A stretch of DNA of 64,000 nucleotides from Exophiala sp. HKRS030. Taxonomy: Eukaryota > Ascomycota > Eurotiomycetes > Chaetothyriales > Herpotrichiellaceae. Shown here piece by piece: positions 35,001 through 46,500 of this stretch. Every line of letters starts with the position of its first letter. Positions within the stretch are counted from its first letter, which is position 1. The stretch is taken from positions 6,138,001 to 6,202,000 of the forward strand of contig JAHWDD010000002.1 in NCBI GenBank assembly GCA_023897205.1. Direction: 5' to 3'. The notes under the pieces were generated by a model. That model did not search any database, was not told where the DNA came from, and saw only the letters and a program-made list of their open reading frames with translations. A program made the translations under genes and the position numbers.

Positions 35001-37408
35001 GGCAGCAAGGCTGGTTCAGCCCCGACTCCGGTGCGGCAAAGTTGTTCACATGCTAGTCTCCCTGCAGGTGGGGAAAAAGCCAATGGCAAAACCTCAAAAG
35101 TACATACCTGTCAGGGTTCATATTTCCGGTGAAAGCTGTTTGTAACAACATAGAAGTCAATCGACGGACTAAATCATCAGATTCTGATGAACTTATAGAA
35201 TGTTCTCGATCAATGACCTATATACTAAGTAAGACGCACATACATTCTAGTCATAGGGCTGCATAGTGAGGTCGATTCACAGTGCACACGTAAGATGCTT
35301 GGGAAAGCCGCCAAGTCTTGTGGCTAACATGAGGGACAGGAGCTGCATGGGCTACACGATGTGGCTGGCGGGAGAATGTTTCGACAATCAACCCTCGATG
35401 GGCAAAGAGGAGATTGCAAGAATTTTTTCACTGGTCCTGGTCTCGGGGGATTTCCTTTTGGAGCAAAGGTTTCTGAAAATCCCAGAGGATTCAACCTGTC
35501 GCCTTCATGCGCCTAGAGTGCCGGGTCAGGTAGTAATCAAAATCCAGTCACGGAAAGAGTTACGGTTCTGTGATATGTCATTGCGTGCAAGGTTAGGGTG
35601 TAGAGAAACTACCCGGGCAGTGGGCAGTGGAAGACTGGCCCTACAGAATCACCTCCCAGGTAACAAATAATACGTATGTGTTTGGTAACGATGGCAAATC
35701 GCAATAAGGACGAATGCTCCAGGCTTTGATTTGAGAATGAAGCGAAGGATCGAGTCTCGCTTAGAGGCGATACCGCTCCAGTACTCCATACCCACTCTGT
35801 GATTATTTTACTCACAATAGGAGTATTAGGAAGGTGCATGAACTCAATCGACTGGTCAATTACCTGACTCCTGTATTGGTTTTCTTCTTCTCTGATTAGG
35901 CAAATTCACCAATCCCTAATTTGGTATCTAAGCTTCGGCTTGATACATAGCTCGATCAGGTGGTAACGATAACTACGATCGATACTACGTTACACCATGT
36001 ACCATACCAACAATACGAAACCACATTTCATCATACAGAAGAAGCCACTACTTATTAGCCACCGTCTGCAGACGATTAGCGCACGCATTTAGTCCCCGGC
36101 ACTAGCGGGACTGGGTGCCGCTTGGGCGGCCCTCTGTCGACTATTTCTCACGCCCCTAGATGCCCCCTAGATGCCAATTGTCTCGAGGACGAGGACTGTG
36201 AACTCTGGAAAAAATACAAGACTCCCACCGTTGCAACTGAGGTACCCAACGACTCCACGAGCTAGTTAGTTAGCTGGGGCGATCCTCCGTAGGTAGAGGT
36301 GGTAGGTAAGGAGCACGAATAGCAATCCGGGTAAAGTACGGGCTGGGCTGCTAAATCTCGACAAGGAACACCCAAACCTGCCAAACATGTCCTCTGCTTC
36401 ACGAGCAATCCTCAGTCCATGGACCACTTCTGGGCTTCTAATCCCCTTTGTTAGGATGACCAATTAACTAATCTTGTCGCGAAGTGCCTCATCACGTCGA
36501 AAGGGTCGAGTCAGGCACTGCTTTTTCCAAGTCTGCTATTGGAGCCGCTGTTGACAATGTATACGCGGTGCGCAGTAGTGTGTAGACAAATAGTTAAAAT
36601 GGTAGGGCAATGCCTGATCAAGCTTGGGAACGAGCAGATGGGCACTTGGGGGCGAGTTGACGTGGAAGCGCCTGGGTGGCTTATCATTTGGCTTACTGAC
36701 ACCTATGGAGGTATTTCGAGTAACACTCCGTGCAAGTACCCCAGACACCTGGAGTGCCTGGAGGAGGTACCTGCAAAACAAGTCCTCACCATCGATTTGG
36801 AACCCCCAGTGCCTCTCGGCCTTGCGACCCAAACACCATGAGAGGCCGCGAGGCCGCCACGGGCCTTCTCGGAGACCGCCCGGCCGCCTCAACGGTCAAC
36901 CGACCCTGCGTTTGACCCAACAGTGACCCGTGCGTCACTGACAGCCCTATTGCCCATGACTAAACCCTACAGACAGCCCTAAAGGGCGTTTTTGTTTGCA
37001 TCATCCCACATACTCCGTACATAGAACATGTTTAGTGATAATTCCTGTTCTGTCTTCCTGACAAATGATGAACGGGGCAGTTTGCAGAAACGTTCACGCA
37101 CCACTGATGAGTAGACAGGTGACTTTCCTTCCCCGCCCGCCTCCGCTTTGTCTGTACGCTTGGAACCCCTGTACGTATGTATGGATGTATCTATGTATGG
37201 ATTGTGGGATGAAGGTTGTACGTGTCCCTGCAGGTGTCCTAGGACCTTGTGTACGCAGTAGTATCCAAGTATGGTAAACGCAAGAAAACGCCTTGGGATG
37301 AGGAGTTCTTCGGGGATCACACTTTCCGTCCGACCACATCAGTCGTGTCTGGTCAGTTATTAGCTGCTATCCAGTGGGTGGTCACAATGCCACGTTGCTG
37401 GCAGGCTG

Positions 37409-37505
37409 TGGTGGATCGTGGATCGAGCAATCGTGGACCGCGGACTCTGGGCTGCGAACTGTGGTCCGTGGTCCGTGGGCGGTGGGCCATGGATCGATGG
37501 ATGCC
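37409..37505. repeat. Degenerate GTGGATCG / GTGGTCCG repeat tract
   Basis: Roughly ten imperfect 7-10 base units built on GTGG-x-x-CG recur here (GTGGATCG, GTGGACCG, GTGGTCCGTG, GTGGGCGG, then ATGGATCGATGG). It lies in non-coding DNA. Confidence 0.6.
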
Positions 37506-38775
37506 CCTGTAGGATTTCTTTCCAAGGTCAGGGTTGGAAAGCCTGATTCATGAGGGACTAGCAAAGAGCCATGATAAATAGAGTGAACACGGTAATCATG
37601 TCGCCTTTCTCGGACCGCTGAATAAGGAACAGGCAGTCATTATTAACCTTTGATGCATTTTCCAAGTCTTTGTCACGTAGATAGCTGGCTATTGTAAATA
37701 TTCCTATGCCAAAACGGCTGCTGAGATCTACCGCCTGCAGTAGGCTATAGCCTTTGCAGTACGGAGTACGGTACGTACAGTAGGATTTGACAACTCGTTT
37801 CACCTAAGGTGCAAAGGTAATTATTTCATGGGTTTCGTAGGGCTGACCAAGCGAATGCGAGACCCTCGTCATGTTCATTCCGTTCAAAGTTTCCCGCGAA
37901 TCAGGCCCACTGAATCTCTTCCTGATCGTGCCAAGGGCAGCAAGGGTCCCGCCGTTGATTTGCAATTGACTCAAAATCGCTAGTCCCAAAGAACCAAAGA
38001 TACAATACAAGCGCGATACATGATACACAAGAGGAAATATGCCTAGTTTGTCCATGGGTGCCTGTCAGAGTTGGTCCCAAGTGCAAAAATACCTTGCCTT
38101 GAGGGCTACAGTGGCCCATCCCAATGTTCCTTAGGTACCGTTGTCATGCCTGATCAGCCCTTGGGAACACCTACTGGGCCTGGATGTACCCGCCTGTTAG
38201 GCTCCAGAGTTGACATTGATCACTATGATTGACCTTCAATTTGTATCCAAGGGACGCACGGCATTTCTTACCTAGTCAGCGGTGTACATTTGTAACGCTC
38301 CATATATTTGGTCTCGTTAAGACAAAGACAATTTGTCCTATCACCGCCTGGTATGGCTATTCGAATTCATACATCACTGTTGCCATATAGCCACATTACT
38401 AGACCTCTACGCCTGTGAGGCATTTAAGACTCGTGCCAATCCTTGAAGTTGAACTTCTGCTTGGCCAGGGACGGACTTAACAAAACCGCCACTTCGAGTT
38501 CCGGCGGCCGCGGTTACATGGTCAAGTGTAGACAAAATATAGGCAACCTCTCGACTCATTGGCGTTAGTCGAAGGATCAATTCTTCACCGATGTTCCTTT
38601 AAACACTTCCCTCACCTGACAGTCATCGTGCTGGACTTTCGTAACTTTCCGAAATCTAGGCCTCCGGGCAGCAATATTTCTCCTTGCCACCTGAACGCGT
38701 CATGAGAACGAATCCATCAAATTATTCCACTATCGTTCTTTCCATCAACTTCCTCAACCATCGTAGGGCGCAATC

Positions 38776-38970
38776 ATGGCAAATTCGACCACGCAGGTCA
38801 TGGGCCCTGGTGTAGCGGATGCGATTGCTGGGAGTGGGAACGAGGTAGAGGATGATCTTAGTAAGACTCGGGATCTTGACTTGTCTGCCCAGGCTGAACC
38901 CATCAACCAGTCGGTTCCTTCTCTTCGCAATCTAGATACTGTTCTTTTCGAGGATGGGGTGTCATGCTGA
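38776..38970 (+). CDS. Possible small or 5'-partial gene, unknown
   Basis: A 64-codon frame beginning MANSTTQVMGPGVADAI and rich in acidic and polar residues (EVEDDLSKTRDLDLS). The ATG is preceded by a C/T-rich leader-like stretch with CATCAACTTCCTCAACC. It ends in a TGA just before a GTATGA-like donor, so it could be the first exon of a longer gene or a gene broken by a missing base, but no continuation is convincing. It is convergent with the CIA30 gene. I do not recognise it. Confidence 0.2.
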   Translation: MANSTTQVMGPGVADAIAGSGNEVEDDLSKTRDLDLSAQAEPINQSVPSLRNLDTVLFEDGVSC

Positions 38971-39195
38971 AGGTCAACACGGTATGACAACGATGATCTC
39001 GATCGCTTCTTCCAAGGCTCGTAGCGTTCTTATTCAGCATGTTCTTTGATCTCGGTAGATGTGAGCCACCCTTCTTTCTCCAGTCAGAACTCGATGTCTC
39101 TATGCGGAGTTGAGCGTTGCTGTTGCCACATTGTGGCCCTCAAACAGTTCCATGACGAGCCGGTAGCATCGCTTCCTAATGTTGTCCGCTAGGTG

Positions 39196-40157
39196 TCATC
39201 GTGGGGAGATCTCATCGGGAGTAGGGGAAGTATTGACAGATCCGCTTGTCACGCCAGAGGTCGTGTTCGTTGGACCTGGAGCTGTGCAAGCTGTGATTGA
39301 GACCACTTTCAAACTAAAGGGGCCTTCCTGTGTGCCAAAGAAACTGGGAAAGAGTCAGCGAATGAATCGAGGTGCAACAGCTTCTACAAACCTTCTAATC
39401 ATGATACTGAATCTTTTGACGTCTGTCAAATCCAATGTCGAACCATCATTCTGTTCCTTGCCACGATAGGTGGCTTTGAACCTACTCCATGGCACAAATA
39501 TCGTAATTGTAGCTGCCCCAGCAAGAGCAGCGCTCTGGGACCCTTCTGACACTCGAAAGTCGTATTCCCATGAAGTTGTTGACTGCTCACGCCCATTGAT
39601 TGGGTTCGGAGGAAGTAGATGATCTTTGAGGATGAGTGTGTAGACTCTGTCATCAGACTGATTAGCATCAAGAGCTATCTCGACACCTTGGTACGAGGAT
39701 AACTGCCAGTGCCGATCTTCACCTGTCGTTCGCTGAGACGCGAAACCCGCCCCACCGAGGGCCTTGATGTCGAGCACCCCGTGAAAGTATCCACCGGTCT
39801 GTGTGCAATCCAGGTAGCTCTACGGAAGGGGTTTCCCCAACATTAGTTAAGTTTGACCGACCATCAATCCACACTCATATCAACCTGACCGTTGAACGGG
39901 TCAGAAAGCCCGACGAGCGAAGAGCAGAAGAGAGACCCCGAGGAGAAGAATGAGGTACCTGAGATTGACCACCGCGAACCCGATCATCGCTGCTGGTCCA
40001 CTGTGTAGGATCCCAGCCCCTAAAGCGGTGGTGTTGGCCAATTAGTGAATTGCGCCACAATTATGTCCAATAGCCCGTGTGAGTGGTTCACGTCCAAAAT
40101 AGTACCTGCTTACTTATGAATGCCAAACAACTCCTGGCGCCGCCTTGACTCCGCCAT
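39196..40157 (-). CDS. CIA30-domain protein (NDUFAF1-like, short form)
   Basis: Four exons on the minus strand: 40157-40114, 40019-39959, 39819-39392 and 39343-39196, giving 226 residues with all phases matching. Splicing yields MAESRRRQELFG, then WDPTQWTSSDDRVRGGQSQ, then YLDCTQTGGYFHGVLDIK, LGGAGFASQRT, PNPINGREQSTTSWEYDF, KATYRGKEQ and IMIRSFFGTQEGPFSL: the full series of CIA30 (complex I intermediate-associated protein 30) blocks, a galactose-binding-like fold. The founding family member (Neurospora CIA30, human NDUFAF1) helps assemble mitochondrial complex I. This copy has no evident mitochondrial presequence, so a cytosolic relative is possible. Introns are 94, 139 and 48 bases. It has no frameshift and is the only well-supported gene between 29 and 41 kb. 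Confidence 0.88.
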
Positions 40158-41474
40158 GGTTGGAACCAGATCGTGGGCCCACGAGCGCACAAGATAGGGT
40201 TATCTCAGGGGGAAGAGGTCTAGATGTTTCCTGGTCCTGGGGTAGGATTCTTTGTAACAAGGGTTCTGCTCCTTTGAAGAGAGTTAGAAGATCTCCAGTA
40301 CAATGCAATGCAGTGCAGTCTATGCATCTGCCGACTGGAATAAACTGCTGACGGATTGCAGTGGCATGGTGAGTGGATAAATTTGTCGTTGAGATGTGCG
40401 TGATCTGGATTCGCCCAGGCAGAATCTGGTTGATGTGGGAAGGAGCAAGATGACTAGGGATATGGACCAGGCGCTAGGCCAAATGGGGTTATTGACCAAT
40501 ACCACCAACTCATTTAGTCTTTAAGTGATGAGGGCAAGCACTCGCACCCAATCATGACCCCGTATTGTGCTTCCCTTTCATGGCATATGCTTCGACAACT
40601 AGTCCCATTGGTCGTTCTTCAGCCCTAGAAGCTGGATGCAGTCTTAATCACAGAGGCGAGCTTGCGCCCTATGTAAGCAGGGTCGATCAAAAGGACCTTC
40701 GTCTGACTATGCTGCATGTGACAAGATTCCATCAAGATGCCGAACTCCGCGTCGAATTCGACAGTGTCGTCTCTGGCATGTAGCCCATAGAATTTCGGGA
40801 ACTTTCCTATACAAGTTGATTTGGGTCATTGGGATAAGACATGTTACCGTCACTATAATGAAGAAGAGAGAAAAAAGGAAGAAAAAAGGTATTGTTCTGA
40901 GAAGTGAACTTTTGCTTGTTTCATTGCAAGCTCATTCTCTATCGCTTCGTCAGGAGTAATCTCGCTGAAGAACGCTACAAGTTGCCCGTATTCATGCATT
41001 CTATTGGTGCAGAACCTTTTCCTACTGCATCCCTGCAGTTATGCTGTAACAATCCGACCCTCGTTTGAAAGTTCAGTTTCTACCACGTTGCAGTCCATTT
41101 GCCACGTTGGCATTGTGACACACAACTCATATCCCGCAATAATGCACCGCGCTAAATACCACAATCATAAGTGCCTCCCATGTCACTATTTACGGCCAGG
41201 ATGTTGGCATCGTGCTGGCAATATCTGACGGCTCACGATAGATATGGCCTGACAGTTCTTTGATTCAGTTGCAGCTGACATCAAATAGGTGGAAGCTTGG
41301 GCTCGTCGTTCTCAAGACGGGCGTAGGGGCGAGTCCAGATAGTTTGGCGAATTGTCCGCCGAATCCAATGAGTATGGATCTGTCAATGGTGGTGTCTAGC
41401 CAGATCAGGTCAGCATGTGAGCTGCAAAGGATAAAGAATTGGCGTCATCTGGAGCGGCGTTCCAAGATTGCTGC
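40158..41474. other. Intergenic region, upstream of CIA30 gene
   Basis: About 1.3 kb between the CIA30 start and the 3' end of the bZIP gene, both minus. A purine-rich GAAGAAGAGAG-type tract occurs near 40860-40890. No coding frame is supported. Confidence 0.55.
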
Positions 41475-42315
41475 TCAAAATTGAGGGCTGGAATATGAAC
41501 GAGACAAGAAAGCGGTGGGATTTACATGTGAATTGGCACCCGAGTATGCCTGGTGGGAGGGCATCTCCAAGCCAGCCAGTGAAGCATAATTCATGCTGAA
41601 AGGGCTAAGGAGGTCCTCGTCGCCGAAAAGAGCCTCCTGTTTGGCGTAGGTTGATGGGAGCATTGACGGGAGGGTAGGTGGAAGAGTCGAGGCTAGATGA
41701 TCGGCAGGGTAGGGGTATGCAGAATAATATGTCGAGGAGCCGTCATAAGCACTCTGTTGTAATTGTTGCTCAAAGTGCAAGTACGAAGTGGTGGGGGATA
41801 GGTGGAAAAGGTAAATGATGGAGCCGAGTTCATAGAAAGATGTCTAACTGCTGGAGTGTCGTAGAGGGATGAATGGTCGTCCAGAGGAAGAATCTCTGGG
41901 AGCCTGTCTGTAGATCATGCGAAGTGCTTGATTTGGAAGTCTGTCGAGTCATGCCTTGCGACTTCTGATTTGAGTCTCTGGGTGGTGGTGTAGCGAGCTC
42001 TGAATGTGACTGTTCAGGAGAGGCAGAAGACGAGCCAGCTCGGCGCTCCAAGTCTTCCAGCCTTCTCTTGAGCTTCTTACGATAGTTTCGCTGGAGGTTT
42101 CAAGTCAATAAAAGACACGTGAAAGTAGGAAGGGAGAGCATTACCTGGGCGATGCGGTTTTGTATTCTCCGTCTCTCTGCCAAATCTGATATCTTGGTCC
42201 AGTCTTCGTTTGGGTTTGCCGAAGCACTGAAGGCAGAGCTGCTAGCATGTGTCGAGGCGTACCTTGTGTTGGCTGCCATCTGGGTGGGGTAGGAGTAACT
42301 AGTACTCCGTTGCAT
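41475..42315 (-). CDS. bZIP transcription factor (two apparent frameshifts)
   Basis: Exon 1 is 42315-42145 and exon 2 is 42090-41475 (donor GTAATG, acceptor CCTCCAG). The splice joins ERRRIQNRIAQ to RNYRKKLKRRLEDLERR, a complete bZIP basic region near residues 47-75 with the conserved N-x-x-A-Q-R signature; the zipper after it is short. The frame then breaks twice. At the CCC run (plus 41898-41900) the protein-like continuation ILPLDDHSSLYDTPAVRHLS is in the next frame. At the C5 run (plus 41793-41797) the continuation TSYLHFEQQLQQSAYDGSS is in the third. Adding one base at each run gives 262 residues. The C-terminal part is Ser/Pro/Tyr-rich, as in many fungal activators. It is nuclear; targets are unknown. 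It sits alone, with nearly 9.4 kb of gene-free DNA upstream. Confidence 0.8.
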
Positions 42316-42874
42316 GATGTTGATAGTGTTGAGATGTGAAGAGGTCGAGTAAGGTGAGATGTATTTTGTCGTGCAGTATATGCAAGGCTTGATTGAGAGA
42401 ACTTGAGAATGGACAGGAAGAAGGCGAGGGGAAATGGGAGGTACTTAAGGATTGTATGTGTCGAGTTGGTCGAGCAATGATAGACGCTGGCGGGAGGCCG
42501 TACACAAATAGGGCCTGGTATGAGAATACAGGATGGTAATTCAAAATTACAGCGCCATCACGAGAAGGGTAAGGGCGCCTTACAGGGATGTTTGGCCTTT
42601 TTGAAAAGCCAAAAGATCACCCGTGGCTAGGTTCAATAGAGGGTCCCAGAGGTGTGGCAGAACCGAGAAGCGTAAGGGGATCGGGAGACCGAGGAAAACA
42701 GCTGGTTGAGAAGACCAGGAGGAGTCCCTGGCTCAGAGAGAATACGATGGATGCCCCATGCCCATGCCCTAGGCCGCCCTGGGAGCCAGGGACTGGTATT
42801 CCTGGACTCGATTCCAGGATCCATCATTCATGCTGTGCCTTGCCAGGCGGTACACCGTTCACCGCACCAGACAC

Positions 42875-42927
42875 GCACACACACACTCACTCACTCACAC
42901 GCGCGCACACCCACCCCCCACCCACTC
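42875..42927. repeat. CA-rich microsatellite
   Basis: ACACGCACACACACAC, then CACTCACTCACTCACAC and GCGCGCACACCCACCCCCCACCC-type sequence. Visible directly, and non-coding. Confidence 0.8.
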
Positions 42928-43084
42928 CCCAAACGATAGACGATAGATGGGAAAGCACAAGGGTGTTTGAATGGGTCTACTATGGGTCTCTGGATTAATG
43001 GGTTCTGGCGGTTGAACAGGCAAGTGCAGGGGAGATTTACCGCCCCATCATGGGCCTTGATCGTTGAACAAATTGAGCCATTAC

Positions 43085-43125
43085 GATGATGGTGGTTGTG
43101 GTGGTGGTGGTGGTGGTCCCGGTGG
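43085..43125. repeat. (TGG)n microsatellite
   Basis: GATGATGGTGG followed by about seven GTG/TGG units. Non-coding. Confidence 0.75.
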
Positions 43126-43204
43126 GTAGTGTGTTCCAAGGGTGTGGACATGGTGGATGGCTTGAGTCCTTGAGGAATCCCGAGAGCGAGATGGAGGGCT
43201 AACG

Positions 43205-43232
43205 CCTACCGTCTACCGTCTACCGCCTCGCG
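43205..43232. repeat. Short (CTACCGT)n tandem repeat
   Basis: Three to four consecutive CTACCGT/CTACCGC heptamers are seen directly. Confidence 0.7.
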
Positions 43233-43520
43233 CCTTGCAACTACTCCGTACTTCCTCCCATGGGTGGTGGGTGATGGGAGGGGAATGGGGAGGGAAGAGG
43301 AGGAGGCGTTGAGCAGCTGCGGCGAATTCCTAAGAAATGATTGACAAGAATAGGAATCCCAGGTTAACTTTGGAAGCAAACATTCTGGGACTCGTGAGTG
43401 GTGGATCCGCCGTATGTAACGTCGTAAGGACTGCACTGCGCCCCAGTTTGATACTACGGAGTAGACAACTAGCTGGTTTGAGAAAGGACGACTTGCCGCT
43501 TTTTGAGGGAGGCGGTCTAC

Positions 43521-43599
43521 GGTGTCCGGGTGTAAGGTGTAGTAGTCGGGTGTAGGGTGTAGGGTGTAAGGTGTAAGGTCACTAAGGTGTAAGGTGTTC
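43521..43599. repeat. Telomere-like GTGTARG tract
   Basis: About nine degenerate 7-8 base units of the type GGTGTAG, GGTGTAAG and GGGTGTAG, in one orientation, broken once by TAGTC and once by TCACTAA. The heterogeneity resembles degenerate telomeric repeats of some yeasts rather than the TTAGGG of filamentous fungi. Confidence 0.7.
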
Positions 43600-46500
43600 T
43601 GTCTAATGGAAGAAACGACACAAACACGACAGACACACAGTCTTCAGCCTGGGCCCCCAGTCCTTCCCGCCTTGCAACTTGGGCAGCGCATGTCCCTTGT
43701 TTCCTCCTCACAGTCCACAACCATAGCACACGTTGCATTCTTGCACTGTTGCACTACTGCCACAAATGGGTCCTGTCCCGAATAGACGAGGAGTGAAAGA
43801 GCAGCTAACCACAAGCCTCTCTACCGCCTACCTAGTTTGTACAGGCTGGACTTCGATATGTTTGTGAAGGAGGGGGAATAAGGGACATCCTGGCTTTCGC
43901 AGTACCTATTTCGTGCCCTATGGTAGGCACGAAGGCCTCGCCTCGGGGCCTCCAATCACTAACTAGTAGGTAGTAGTAAGGCACCCGTCAACTTAGTAGG
44001 TGGTCGGTAACAGGCACAGGAACAGGTACAGGTAATTGCTGCTGGCAGAACGCCGTATAGCGTATAGCGCTAACACTTCCTTCGGTCCTCATTCCTCCTT
44101 CCTTCTCCGCCTTCTCCTCAATATGGTAATCCACCTTCTGTTCCTGGCCGACCTTGTCATATACCAGTATTTCTCTAGCACTAGCGTCGTAGGTATGTGC
44201 TTTGGGTGTCGAAAGTGATACTCTAGCTACCACACGGCCCCAGCCGGGGGTAAATTTCAATACTAGCCGTACTGTAGCTCTACAGAGCGTTTTATTTCCG
44301 TTAGCAATTCACGTTTGGCATTACCGGATTTAGTTTTGCCATCGTCCATACACTCACTCACTGTCTAAATCCTACCGTGAGCTCTTTTTTCTTTCTCCAT
44401 CACAAGTCGGCGATACCATCGTCATAATAATCTCCAAACCCGGACGTCGTTGATCCCAGTTTAATTCCGTCCAATCCTCCCTGGAAAGATGACCTGATCA
44501 AAACCTGCGTCACTTTCGCCATACGTTCCCCGAGGGAGGCAAGCCACCCGCTTCCGGCTCGTGCCCGCTATCTTTCTCTATCTCAACATGACTGCCTAAG
44601 GTAGGTACCAATCTTTTACTGGCTTGCACATGTGCACATGCATCTGCTATATTGTGTCACCCCGACTCTAAGCGTCCCTCACAGGGTCATCGGACGCTCG
44701 TTCGACCTTGCGGTAAAACCCGCCTATGACATAATCCTGCTCGCCATCTTCCTTATTTGAGTCGATGAGTAATGAGCGACATATCTGGGCACTATCTTGT
44801 CCCCAAGCCTCCAAATCAACTTTGACCGCACATCCAAATAGTCATAGACGGGACCTTTAGACCAAGAGCCCGCAAAACACCGCGTCTCAACAAGTGCACT
44901 TGCTCTTAGTTACCGAAAATGCCTTACAGCCCGCTGGCCACAATCAAATCTAGTGCCACGTGGTTGAGTCAATGAATGGACATCTTTGGATTGATAATGC
45001 GCGACAAAAGGCTCTACGCCTACCCCAAGTGGCGAATAAATGGTCTGGGGAATAGGGATCCTCCCTACGTACGACTGTCTTCCTCAAAGTCCAAGGATTC
45101 AAATGGTCTCACTGAACGAATCCTGCTGTTCGCCTGCAGATCACGAGATTGGCCCTCACTCCCAGATAGTAAACGAGGTATGCAAGGGCACCGTGTCAAC
45201 TCCACCGACTCGGACGCTGCCAGACGCTCAAAGCCGAGGACTGGAATTTGTTTTTCTAACAACACCGCACCCTTTGCAATGCTTGCAAGAGTGGCAAGTG
45301 GGCTAATGAATACAAGCTTCGTAGGATTGCTGTATCCCTCACGTCCATCGTGTCACATCTCGGCCGAAGCACCTCGAGGCTCAATGTCCCGGTAAAAACG
45401 TTGAAATGGATTCTGGAATGCAATTGTGGGTCTCGTCACTCAACCTCTCTACCTAGTCCTTGGAAGAGGGTGTTCCTTGCTGGCCACAGATTGGCTTCCA
45501 CTGGATTGGAATCATGTCAGACGCGTTCATGTGCGCAGAGGGCGGTGCGGTCAAGGGTACGACGGAACAAAAGGACTTGATTTCAGTCACTTTCTGGCCC
45601 CCCCACGGTAGACGCGGCCCCGTATCTATGCAGTCCTCAAGCAACTCACGCAGATCCTTAACGGCGGTGAAACTAAAAATGCCGAGAGTCTGGATCTCAT
45701 GGTCGATTGTCTTGTCAACTTCCCCATGTTGAACGGCCCAGGGGTATGTTCCAGGGTACTTTGTCGTCAGGGTGACCATACTCACCACCATGATTTCTCC
45801 CAGGTTTCACACAAGCTTAAAATCATCCAAGGGGTAAATATTCTTGATTACCTAGCTTGCATCATATTCTGACCACGCCTCGACTACTTGTGATTACATG
45901 CAAATTTACTTGCTCCAGTGGAGATGGGAGCAGGAGCCATTAATGCTCTTAGTTACACGGAGTGCCGTCCAAGCTTTAGGAGGGAAATATCAAATATCGT
46001 TTCCAATATGCCAATGTAGCCGACCGATTGGTTGAACGATGTACGCTTAATTGTTCTAGCTAGATAGGTTGTTAGCTCAAGCGATGTTCGACGACCAGGC
46101 GAATCAGGACCTTACGAAATCAAGTCAACATTAGGTCTAGCGTGGCCAGAATCCGCCAGTTGTTCAACCACCAATCAAAATCCATCTTTGCCGTTCAGCC
46201 CTAAGCATGTCTACAAAAGGTAAAGCGGAGGTGGGACCTGGCAAACAAGGCTATTTCAACAAAGCTAAGCCATGTTCGGTAGGTCGGCAGCGAGCCGTGC
46301 AGTGCAACCCCAGTATGAAGGGGACTAACAGTTCCAAGGCCTCTGATCCCTGTCCATCGATGTGGCTGGTCAAGACTCTTCGGTGTGCTGCGTGGTACCA
46401 GCCATGTTTTCAGACTGGCGCCACAAGACGTTTCCACAAAATTCCTTAGTATCTCGGTAATAATGGGCCTTTCGTCCACGCATCGTGCATGTTGACACTA

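Larger units (their letters stand above)
29048..39195. other. Gene-poor region of about 10 kb
   Basis: I find no gene I can support. Base composition is near 50% GC by eye, so this is not AT-rich RIP-type DNA. The longest open frames (minus 32213-32869, 218 codons; minus 33340 to about 33840, with a hydrophobic stretch around GILAYFIFLASLPWAI; plus 35266-35670, 134 codons) have no recognisable domain, lack homologous neighbours, and are not obviously spliced. A short open frame at 38776-38970 has a plausible start context and is listed separately. No terminal inverted repeats or transposase motifs were seen. Four copies of TACTCCGTA occur here, at 31105, 34458, 37011 and 37760. Confidence 0.55.

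Noticed and set aside
42299..42544. 81-codon upstream ORF overlapping the bZIP start
   Set aside because: It has no ATG; the frame opens only with TTG, so it is just an open leader.
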